Assembly (NCBI GenBank): GCA_009792885.1
Contig: WMCF01000018.1
Location: forward strand, 8,461,307 to 8,525,306
Length of the DNA stretch: 64,000 nt
From: Eremophila alpestris peregrina
Lineage: Eukaryota; Chordata; Aves; Passeriformes; Alaudidae
Direction: 5' to 3'
Shown here: piece after piece, positions 24,784 to 36,700 of the stretch
How positions within the stretch are numbered: the first letter of the stretch is position 1
Layout of the letters: every line of letters begins with the position of its first letter
The notes under the pieces: generated by a model
What the model was told of the DNA's origin: nothing
The model's input: only the letters and a program-made list of their open reading frames with translations
Database searches by the model: none
Translations under genes and position numbers: made by a program

Positions 24784-27700
24784 CTGCAAAAAGAACCAGG
24801 TAAATACACACCTTTTAGTGTCAGGACTGAGCACCCAGACCTGCAGCTTGAGCTGCACACCCACTGCAGCTCCCCAGCATCACAGGGCTTCCCATGTGAG
24901 GCCCAGGGTCATTTGGGCACCACAGTGCTCTGAGTGCAGACTCGCATCTCCCTTCATAAGGACCTTCTTTTGGGCAGAGGATTTCCCATTTAATTCTGTT
25001 CTGAACAGGTTCAGTCTAGGAAGAACCAGCCCACGCTTTCCTTGTGAAAACCAAAAAACGCGCAGTTTTGGAGAGAAATGGCATTAGGTTATACTGACTA
25101 AAAATGAGGGCTTTAAAGCAAAAAACATCATTAAGTTAAAAAAAATAATAAATATTGCTGGAGAAGTTATTAAATTGAAAAAAAAATCATGAAGCCAGAA
25201 ATGAAGTAGCTTAAGCCCAACTTTTCATTTAAATGGAGCTGGTAACGTGAAGAAATGCAAGAGGATCATAATGGGTTGTCTAGGTAAGGATGTTAGAGTG
25301 AGTTCATTTGGAAACATTTAATGGCTTGGACATGGACCATTCAGCAAAACAGAGATATAATTTGGTGGAAAGTGGGGCTGTGCCATTCACAGTGAGATAT
25401 CAGATTTAAGTGACAGGTATCTTCATAACTTTTCTGGTTGATTTAATTTAGAACTCTGTTTCCCTGAAATTCATCCTGAATTTGTTCTGTTGTTCCACAA
25501 GAAACTCAACAGGCACAAATTCCTTAGGGATATGTCTCTCACAAGCTAATTTACTGTAATGCAATAATTGTTCTACAACTGTCCAGACCAAAACCCTGGT
25601 GTCACATAAGCATGGGATGAACAGAAGCATGTGATATGCTGGTGCTACTTCTACTGCCAGGCTGAGTTTGAAAGTGGTTTTTCAAACCTTGCTTCACAAC
25701 AGCAGTTTGAGTTCAAATAGGGAAATAACTGCTTAAATAGAAAAAAAAGAAAAGAAACATCTACTGTACCTGCAAGCTGTAATTAGCCTTTGCCCTAATT
25801 AGGTGTGTGATAAGGTCCGTAGTATGCTGAAAATGGATTTTTTCTGTAAAAACAGATTGCAATCATTAAAAAGACAAATTTAATTAACAAAAAATCAAAG
25901 CTATCACAAACATATAATGAGCTCAAATGATGGGCTGACTTACCATCAGCAGTAGCATGAATGATCAAAAATGTCTGTTCCTTTAGTAATGAGACTCTGT
26001 GTGATAATTTGCTGATCTGTGAAGGTAAAGGTTGCAATAAGATTAAAAAAAAACTTGCTAGAAATGAGCAATTTATATGGAGGCAATAGAAGTGCTTATT
26101 TCCATTTAATACTTTATCACCAGGATAACAAGCAGACACCAGCACAGCACATTCTCCTGGCTACTTAAATAAAACTAGAGGTAAAATAGACCCCCACCCT
26201 GTGCTGGCAGGGCAGTGTCAGCAGCAGGAACATGTCAGAGACATTCTGATAATGTTCAATAAAAGCCTGAACTGTGAAATACATGGAAAATATCAAAATG
26301 AATAAAAAATACAGATGAAAAGCATTCCCAGGTGCCTATGCCTAAGAACACTTCATGGATCTGAAGGAACTTTGGTGTGTGGTTTGAAAGCCAACCTCAA
26401 CGAGTTTTTACAGCTTGGGGGATGTTCTGATGTGAAATTCAAGTGCCCACTGCTGAGAACAACTTTCAGATGAGCAAGGGAATATAAATACAAACAATTT
26501 CTAAAAAAAACAAAAATACTTTGCCCTAATGTAGAGATTATGAGTGCAAATTTTGAGAGACAATGAACTCAGAATTTAGGTAACCAGGATAAATCTTCCC
26601 CTGTGAGGGCACAGAAGGGTATCCATGTCAGACCTTTGCTGCCTTCATGTCTTCTGGCTGGTGACAAGGCTTAGAAGCTGAACTAGATTTTCTCTATAAC
26701 AAGTTTTGTTTGTCTGACTATTCTTTATCAGGTTTTGTTTCCAAGTAATTTCAGCACAGGATCCAGCTGATCCCATCATGTGTATTAAACAATATCTTTA
26801 TTAACTGCTGCTGTGTTTCCTTTTCCATGTCCTGCTCAGTTCTGGCACCAATTTCTGCCTATCCGAAATATCATAAAGTTTGAGAAAGTCAAGCTGAGTT
26901 TCACTTGAATTTGTTTATCTCAGAGAGAATCAAAGTGGCAAGACCATTGGCAAGAACTTCCAAGGAGGTTGTGACACTGTGTCCTCTTGGGCACATCTGA
27001 ATCACTCAGCTCTTTCAATCTCTAAAACTGTATTTACCCAATTTAGAGAGGCAGGCACAAGGTCTAATCAATAAAAAACTTTATCCATGATTACTATTAA
27101 GACAAGAAAAGCAGTAAGCAGGCTGAAGGACACCTTCAGAGCTTCACTAGAGTCTCTCTTGCACAACCTTGCTTCCTCCCCAAAGGAGAACATGTGGAGA
27201 GATAGTTAAGACCCAGTTCCCATTTTATCAGGGAAATGCAGTGTCCATGCAGTTACCTCATATGCTCTGTTATCAACCCCGTGCAAGCCCAAGTATCTTT
27301 CAGAAAAGGCTGAAGCTTGAAGAGAAAAAAAGAAAATATCACTTTCAGTCATGAACACATTGGTGCTTCTGAGTCAAATACTGCAAATGCTAAAAAACAT
27401 CTTATTTTCTAACATGGCCTTTATTCTACAGGATGCATTTCTAAAAGTTTTTGAAAATGCACTGGGGGTATGTGTGATACCACAGTCTGTCATCCTCACC
27501 ATGTACTTCTGGTCTCTAAATAAGTCACAGAAAACCCGTTTTTTTTTTCTTTGTTAATGTAACTGAGATAGAAGAGCTCTATCATGTTGTGTCCCTTTCT
27601 CCTTTCACACAGGGCCTTCTCCATCAGCAGCAAGTTCCCTTTGGTCTCAGGGATAACTGTACATCTCCTGAAGTCTGGCTGAGCACCACTGACTTCCCTG

Positions 27701-30700
27701 GCAGTCCCCTGATCTTCTCTGGCACCGAGTGCAAAGGGAACTGCTATCCCTGAGAGAAAGGACCACCCTGTGCAGGGCAGTGCTGTGGTCAGAGGCAGGA
27801 TGGGCCAGGCAGACTGGAGCACAGCTTGCAAGGATGGGTGCTTCAGGCAGGAAGGAAGCACATTCAGGGTAGTGGGGGTGGTTGGTGGCAAAGGCTGGAG
27901 GGGTTTAAAGACAATTCTCCTTTATTTAAAAGGAGTAATAAAGTGATTTGATTTCCCTGATTACCATGGCTGGTCCCAGCTAAATTGCTTTAGTGGGGAA
28001 AAAAAGGGTTTATGGCTACCCCTAAAAAGACACAGAATATAAAACAAGCAGGATCTTGAGGAAGAAAGATGGCAAGTGGGAAAGGTTAGGGAAGAAACAT
28101 CATTTGTGGTCAGCAGGAGGGTCTGTGGGCTGAGGAATGGGATTTACCATATAGTCTGAAGTCTGTCACTGGGGAAAGAGCAGCTCCACAGGTGAACACC
28201 TGGTTGTCTTCACCAGCTGGAAGCATGTAAGTGCTCAGGTAACCCCCATAATCCTGGAACAGAAATGGGACAGGGGTGTCAGGGAGGCACTGCTGGGAGG
28301 CACTGCTACGTTTGGAATCAAGGCAGCTGAGACCTTGCAGCAAATGCTTGGCCATTTAACACCTTGCCCTGGAAAACCACAAAACAAGGTACATCTCCCT
28401 CCCTGGTCACGTGGCTGGCACTGTCCTGAAGGCAGGAGGGTTGTGTGCCCAAGAGCTGGCATTTTTCACCTCACTTTAAGGCCACAGCTCTACCCAGATA
28501 TGCTGCCTCTCCAGAATGTTTACCCCAGACTTTACTTCAAATGAGCATCACAATTTCTGCTGCCAGCCTGTTAGCAATTCCCTGCAGAGCTGCTGCTCTG
28601 CCTGCAGCTCTCCTCGCCCACTCCAAGCCCGTGTCTCCCACAGTAAACAATTCCTACTCTCAGTCCCACTCTCATCTCAAACTGTGTGTGCTTTACAGTG
28701 GCTGTTTCCCAGCCAGGCACACGTGGCAAATCAGCCTCAGAAAGCCACAGGGTTGTTGTACACGTGAGTTAGATGTACCCATGTTCCCAAAGGCTGTAGG
28801 AGACAAGGTAAAAATGAAATGAAAGTTTGCAGTGGGGAAAAAAATAATGAATTATCTGATGATGGTTTCTGAGCAACTGCCATTTTTTGCACTTGGAAGT
28901 TAATTTAAAGGAAATCATTGATGAATACATTGGTGACATGAAAGCCTCCACCTTTAACATCACTGAGCAAGGTGCAGTCTATTGCGCCCAAAAATAATAA
29001 TAAAAAAGTCACCATTGACATATTCATTAAGTCAGGGTTTAACTCAGCTGTTCAGCCATGTCAGCCAACTGGGACAACACAGAGGAGTAATGGCAAAACA
29101 TTACCTTCCCAAACACACCGACTCTTGTTTTATCAATGAAATGCTCCTGCAGCATTGTCCTAGAATGTGAGAAAGGAAAAAGCAATGGGTTAAAAATATT
29201 TTTTCCTTCAAGAGCAAAACCAGTGGGTTTTTAATCAGCTTTAAGTTAAACTGGCCCCAGAAAAAAATGTAGGATGGTTCGAGTTGAAAGGGACTTTAAA
29301 GATCATCCAGTTCTAACTTCCCTGCCATGGGCAGGGGCACCTTCCACCAGACCAGGTTGCTCCAAGCCCCCAGCCAACCTTGAACACTTCCAGGGATGGG
29401 GCATCCACAGCTTCTCTGGGCAACCTGTGCCAGTTCTCACACCCTCAGAGTTAAGAATTTCTTCCCAATATCTCATCTAAACCTGCTCCTTTTCAGTTTA
29501 GAGCCCTTTCCCCTTGACAATCTAAATCACACTGGTCCAAGCTGCTGTCACGTGGATCTATCTGATTTAATCTTGCAGCCTCATGTGTTGGATTTGACCA
29601 AGCAATGGCAACAAATAACCTGCACTACCTCTGGAAGCCATAATAAGCTATTGCACAGCTATTGCAATACTCTGATAGTGGTTTCAACGTGATTATGTGC
29701 AGAATAAATCTAACAATATGACAGGACTTGACATTAAGGGTTTCACCCTGGTTATTCTGTTTAAAAAGTTTAAGGATTTAAAGATGGATTTTTACCCCAT
29801 CTACCAGGCAAGCAAAAGATTAATGTAGGAACAGATATTCAAGCTTCCTTGTTTGTAGCCGTATGACTGTAGGGAGCTAAAAATAAATAGGCTTTGAGCG
29901 TGTGATACAGATAAAGTGTGCTCTAATTTAGCTCTGTTTAAGGCTTGTTTTTCTCCCTCTGCTCTGGCTGACATGAGCTCCCTCTCACAGGCAGCTGCCA
30001 CTGCACTGCCCCTCCCTCCCACCTCCTTGCCCTACACACCATGAAAGCAACCAGGACTAACGAGCCCCGGGTTAATTATCCTAATGAGTTAATTTCCTCA
30101 ATAACAGTGCCACTCACCGGACAGCTTCCAGCTGATCCTTCTCCTCCAAGAGGCCCAGCCTCCTCTTGACCTCGTGCAGCAGCTTGGCGCCCTGGAAGCC
30201 GCTGCCGCGGCCGTCGAACTTGAGCACGATGGCGTTGTGGGAGCTGACCATGACGCTCTCCCACGTCACCTCGAACCTCTCCGTGACGATCTGGCTGCCA
30301 GGGGTCCCATCTCTGCAACAGAAATGGCCATCAGGGAAAGGCCACGGGGCCAAAAGCCCTCCCCAGGGCCGGGGCACTGCCGTGGGGTGGGGACCTGTAG
30401 TAGTGCAACTTGAAACCAAACAGGTGTTTTCTGCATAGAGAAAAAGGATCTCAGTTTTACCATATAACTTAAAAGGAAGAGCCCTAGAAGTTTCTTTGCT
30501 CTGCTTGCAGCCATTGGCTCAAGGCCAAGACAGAAACACTCATAGGTCTTTTTACCTATCTTTCAGAAATGTAACCATTCTCTATTGGGCAGTTTGCCAA
30601 AAAACCCACCTAAATCATTCTGTATTTAAAGCAGAGAGCAAAGCTTCTGGGAGCTTCTTGGGATGTCATAGCAAGGTACAATGCTTGCATGTACCTGTGC

Positions 30701-33700
30701 TCAGGTTCTATTACCCAAGGAGCCGTCTCACAAATTATTTTTAAGCCATTTCTGGAGGTGCAAGTACCCTCAGAGATTTGATACATGTCCACGTGGCTTA
30801 TTCCACTCTGGCCTCATGATAGGCTGCATCAGGGACCCACAGCCCCATCATGAAAGGTGAGGGAAGAGAGGTTTCTGGAAGGGGACACCAGTTTCTGGAA
30901 GGATGGTGTGCAGGGAGCTGATTGTTGAAACATAAATTTTAGAAAAGTAAAGATTTTAGCTAAGGATGAGTTTGTCAGAATCAATTGGAGCAGAGAAATA
31001 GATAGGCTTTGCTAAAAATAATCAAGAGTTAATAGGTAGTTAAGAGAAGCTGGATCTAAATAACTAATTGCTTGCCATCCTTATGTTTGTGTAGCTGTGT
31101 TTGTAATGAGAAACAGAGAAACTGATAAATAGATCTAAAGGAACACATACAGTTGCAAATTTGTTGCTGATGGAAACCAATTCAAAAGTCATGAATGGAT
31201 GAAGTTGGAGTTCTCCCAGACCTCATTTGTATTGTCATCTGTGGGAGGGGTTGAAAGTTCAGAATGAGGAAGACTCCCCTTACTTCCTCTTTTTGTGACC
31301 CCTCCCCATAAAAAAGACCACTGACCCAATTCAGGGAGCAAACTACACATGCTCAATAGTTATTTAAGCTAATTACCATAGGAGGTGGGAAATGAGAGGT
31401 GTTATTGCTATGAATATACAAATATTTAAAACTTTTGTAAATAAATAGACTCTGGAAATGCTTGTAATTTTGCAGTGGGTGTTAGGGAACAATCCCACTC
31501 AGCTGCCCAGCCCAAAATTAAGCATACACTTTCTAACTCTAAACTGTTAGAGAGTCTTTAGTCCATCAGAGTTGGGTATTGATGTTAGATCAATATCCAT
31601 ATTTAATAGATCATTGTATGGGATGGGTTTTGAGGCTGGGTGGAAGCTGCAGGTTGGTTTCTGCCTCCCTCTGTGCACAGCAGACTCTAAGCTGGGGTTT
31701 GAACCACACCAAGCACATCTCTAACTGGTCAGGATTCCTCCTGTGAGTAACCAGGGCAGTGACACAGGTATCAGTTGAGTTTCCCCTTTTTTATGCCTGC
31801 TCTAATGTATATATATTTTCTAAGTTCCCCAAAGCTCTTTCTTATTTTCTGCTGAAGTGCTTCTGTCACCACTGCTTCACATAAGTACAGAGGGAAAGGA
31901 GTCTTCTAAAGTTATAAAAAACATCTTAATAACACCCATTTTGGCCCAAAATTGGTGAGAAGGAGAAGGGAGTGGGCAAGACCTCCTCTTCATTCTTCTG
32001 CTTAGGGTCTGATCCTGTACAGGGGAACTGTCTTGAGAGATACAGACCCTACTTCAGCCAGGCAGCTCAGAAAAACAAGGAATGATGATGATGACTTTAA
32101 GCAATAATTTAGGGCTGGGGTTACTGTAGAGCCACTGGCATTTTTATCCACTTTTTTTGTTGCTTTTGGGGTTCTCAGGCACTTTGCTGCAGGACTTTAA
32201 TGCACATGTGACTCCAGTCATTTGCATTTACCCAAGTGAGACCCCAGCCCACCCAGCTCCAGAGGCAGCCTAATTTCAGTGCCCTGCACTTGATGAGAAC
32301 AAGTCTTCCTCCAGCACTCTGATAATGAAGCACATTTTCCTTGCAGTGATTTTGTGATGTAACCACACACTGGCTGCAGTGGCTTTGTCCTTCGTGGAGA
32401 GCTGTGCAGGGTGGAATCATCAGGCATCCATCCCTCCTGCATGAGGCTTTTCCCTCATGGGGTGTTCCCTGGCAGGCAGCAAGTGGGATGATACTGGGAT
32501 ACAGCCAGGACCAAACAGGTTCTTGCAAGGTCAGTGAATTCCCTCCCACAATTTCTTTCCAAATTGCCAAAAAAAAAAGCCTCCTCAGTAATGTTTATTA
32601 TTATTACTAAATGGTGCATAAAGAAATATCCATCTGCTCTGCCCTCCAGGAAGAAAACCTACCTATCTAATATGAATGTTAACATTGTGGAGATATTCAA
32701 AGGTTTCCAGCTCTCTCTTTACCATCACTTCAGCAAACACCAGCACTTACAAGGGAATGATTTCTGCATGAGGGCACCTAAAATTTAAGCTCTAGTAAGG
32801 CTGACTGAATTCTACACTAAAATTATCTGTTAATCACAAAGTGGGTGCCATAAGCACTGGGACAGAAAGTCAAAATACATCCTGTATCCCTCCTCCTCCT
32901 GTTTCTATCCCACAAAGGTGTACATGCAACACCTTCATAAAATCCACAATTCACTCTGCAGGATTTCAACGGGGTGCCCTGCTGGGAGCTGAAAACCTTG
33001 GATCAAACATGGGAAAGAAGGGATTTACATCTGGCCTCTCCCAGCCGTGAAGTGAGACAGGGTAGGGACCAATGCACTGGACTCTGGCACTCCTTGTACA
33101 AAATATATCTTGAAAGTTTCTGATCATGGCCAAGGTTTCCAAGCTGCCCTGATAATGTGAACAGAAAGAAAGGACAAGCAAAGAAAGAACTTACACCACC
33201 AAGAGCAAGGGATAGTGTGCGGTGTCTGCAAAGGTGGCTGGCTTTAAGATCTGCATTGGCAATCCTGAGCAAAAAAAAAGAACAAATAACAACATGTCTT
33301 TGATGTGGGAATGTTGACACGATTCCAACAGATTTTTCTGGTGTTTTGGCCACAGATGAGCAGGAGCAAAATGGCATTTCTTCAGAGGCTGTGGCAAATC
33401 TCACCTTAGATGTTGCCAAAGAAAAGACCCACGTTGTGATGGCTGAGGTGACAAGAAATGTAAATGGGGAGTACAGTGCGAGCTGCTCAGTCATGCATCA
33501 CTTTTACAACATTCAATTAACATCTGTCAATAGCTATAATTCTCCTTTTTTGGCAGCTGCAAGAGTGATGCAGACAGAAATCAATATTTCAGGGCACCAG
33601 AGAAGGAGGAAAATTGGCAATGAAAATGGTAATTTAAAACCCAATTAAGTGTGGTGGCTGGGGGAGAGAAATAGAATTATTTTGCTGTAATGGTGTGAAG

Positions 33701-36700
33701 ACTGAGAAACAAGTATTTTAATACTAACTTCCAAAGGGTTAAGTTTTGCTGTGAACAGGAGGCAAAAGGTGCTTTGTTGTTTTACTGGCACAGAGCCAAT
33801 ATAAAGGAGGATGTGACCAGTAAACCTTCTTTTAACTGAATGTCATTTCTGTGGCTTTGTATCAGTAGCCAAAGCTGCCTCCATACAAACACTCTCTGCA
33901 TCACGTTTGTTTTTGAAATGCTAACTACAATCTAGATTAGCAAAGGCCCAGCAATTAAATCGGTATTAGGAGCATTTTCAGTAGATTAATACACAGATTA
34001 GCAGCACGGCTTAAATGGTTTGCTTTGCAATCTTTGCCTGCCACTCTGCCTAATTAGGTATTCCATCTGAATGCTAATAGCTGCAAATTGGATCAATGGC
34101 CCAGGGACAGCCAAAAAGGCCATCATTTGACTTTAAATATTACTAAGTGCTACGTGCAGTGTTCCCAAGGCTGCTCAGCCCAAAGCTTCGGAAGCACAGG
34201 GATGGCACAGCCAAACAGCCACGTGGCTGTGGACAGTTTGTATTTATTACACACAGGTATATTTTTGGTTAAATGAGCAGAATTGCAATGAGGCCTGCAT
34301 CAAAAAAATTTAGTTTTCAAGGTGAGTTATCCCTAATAAACTGCCAGTCTCACATGGGCTGGCTCATGGGGGGAAATCTGGGCTCTTTATCCATCCTTTT
34401 CTGTCCATAAAACCTGGAAGTGCACGTCTGTCCCTGTTATTTTATGCACTGCTTTATGTTCCTTCTGTTCCATGTGGCAAACAGAACATTTTTGGGCCAT
34501 TGTTATCCTTTTTAAATGGCAACCATCTCTCAGCCTTTGCTTCACATTTTATAGCACCTGGAAATGGCTGAAATCAGTAACTTGCCCCCAGCACAGCTGG
34601 CTGCTTTCATTTCATTTCACTGCCTATGGTCTGAGAAATGCACTCCTTCCTGGCATGGGAAACATCATGGGCCACACTTTGAACCCAGAGTCTTTGGGGT
34701 TTATTTCTGGAGTTGCCACCATACATGCAAAGCTATGATTTTGGGGAGCCTTTGTGCATCTCTGAGTATGTGGATTTTCCCCCTATAGGAAAGGTATCTG
34801 CTTAGAGCCAGAGGAGATGTTCTTTAGGTTATTTCAGGTACAACTACAGAGACTTTGGCTGTTTGCCACCAGGCTTTTCTCTCTCCCTTTGGCATATATT
34901 TGTGTATGTGTGGGGGGAAGGATTATACAAGTGGTAGAAATAACACACCAGCTGCAGGTGCAAACAGCTCCAAGTGTCTGCTTTCTTTACTCCAGGTGAA
35001 CTCACCTTTGTCTTTTCTCATAAAGTTTTTTTTTTTTTTAAACCTTCCCAAATCACATGGCTTTTTCCAAGAATCCTGAGTGACTCCAATGGGCAGTCAC
35101 GTGAGAGTCATCTTCATTCACTGCAGCTCAGATTGTGCGCTGAGGGGCAGCCACAGCTGCAGCCAGCAAGCACACACATTATCCCACTCCAAACCCATTT
35201 CAAATGACACACACACCCCCAGGGCAAATGCTTCCAACAATGGGGCACCCCACCATGTCATTTCCTAGAGTGGCTTTTTCTTCACAAAGAACATTTTAAG
35301 AGGAAAAAAAAAACCCAACCCTATCATTTTGCCTTTCTTCAGACGAATTCTCATCAAATTCTGCCTCTGTAACAACCTCCTTATGCAGCACATTCCAGGA
35401 GAGTGCTTTGCAAACTGTGTGAGTTTACTGAGAGTCAAAGTCATTTTTCCTCCTGCCAGTCTACCCAGGATGGCTGTGTCATTTCACAGCTATAGCAGTG
35501 AAAGAGAAAAATAAGTGAGAAGAAAGGTGCTACTTACTGTAATCATCTATCTTGATTTCCATGTATTCTACCTTAGGCATTTGCCTGTCATTTACAGCCA
35601 GCTGCACATTTTCATTTACCTCCAGCTCAAAAATTTCTGAAAGAAGAAGGACAAGATCACAAAAACTTTTGGCACAGTTCGTGAAAATGCATTTTAACAT
35701 TTTATAGTCACCTTGATATATACAAAACAAGTTTCTTTACAAAAGAATTTCCTTCTGAATTAGATGTCTAATTCAGTTAAATCTTTGAAACCCCCTCCAA
35801 GCTCTGCATTGTCAAAAAGCTGTATTCCTGAAATCAGTGGCATTCAGCTGATTTGCAGGAGGTGGGAGGGTAACCCTGCTGTGTTGGGACACTACCATGG
35901 GTCCCAGTCAGACATCCACCCACCATGCAAACATAGATCTCAAATGAGGAGGTCCTCAAGTCTGTGTCCAAGTTGTACATAATAAATTAGAAGGGGAGAA
36001 GACTGTGGAGGGATTCAGCCAAATCTGTACTGCTGTGAAAGATAAAATCCAAGGGAAGGAAAGCCATGGGCAGAGGAGAGTGGACAAAGCTCATACGAAC
36101 CTGCAATGTCAGGTTTTGGGGCAGTCTTGACTTCTGGAGTATTTCAAAATTTTTTCATTTTGCTATGTGTCTTACCCAAGGACTCTCTGGGTCAGAAATA
36201 GAGGATTCCTTCATCCTTCCTGGGATTTAACCTTTATCCCCTCATCCTGGCCGTGTGCTCTACCTGCTGAGCCCCTTCTAGAAAAAGCAGCCACCTCCAG
36301 CCCCAGAAAGAATAAATCCTTCCCAGCTGGTGGGGAAAGGGCCCCTCTTTAGGAAACACTTCAGGTTGTGTGTCTTACATGGAGGGAAATGTCTTTATGT
36401 GTGGGCAAAGATCCTGAGCCCATGGAGGGGGGATTCAAGGGCTGGGGTGAGAGAATCCTGGGGTAGGGAGTCTGCTGCAGTGCTGGATGTGAACCTGGGA
36501 GATCCAGGGCGTTATCTCTGCCACCTGAACCCGAGGAGGGTGTGACATTTCACACCACATTGTGTATGTCACTGACTCTAACTTTTGAGACATGCTGATA
36601 AATAGATATGTGACCCCAGCTCCTCAAATAACACTTCTGGTGCCTGATTATCCTGCTCTGACTGCCCATCTCTGCTGGGCAGGCAGACAAAACCTTCCCA

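Larger units (their letters stand above)
30313..33194 (-). other. DPP6: DPP6 intron, 2.9 kb, repeat-bearing
   Basis: The donor is GTAAGT and the acceptor tgttgcag. Contains copy B of the dispersed repeat and the LTR-like block, which together fill about 1.1 kb near the 3' end of the intron. Confidence 0.85.

Noticed and set aside
25448..25630. 60-codon minus-strand frame inside a DPP6 intron
   Set aside because: It does not match the DPP6 segment needed between its neighbours. The true exon was found at 25770-25843 in frame.
27496..27891. 131-codon minus-strand frame in a DPP6 intron
   Set aside because: No homology, not in phase with flanking exons, and including it would add sequence absent from the family.
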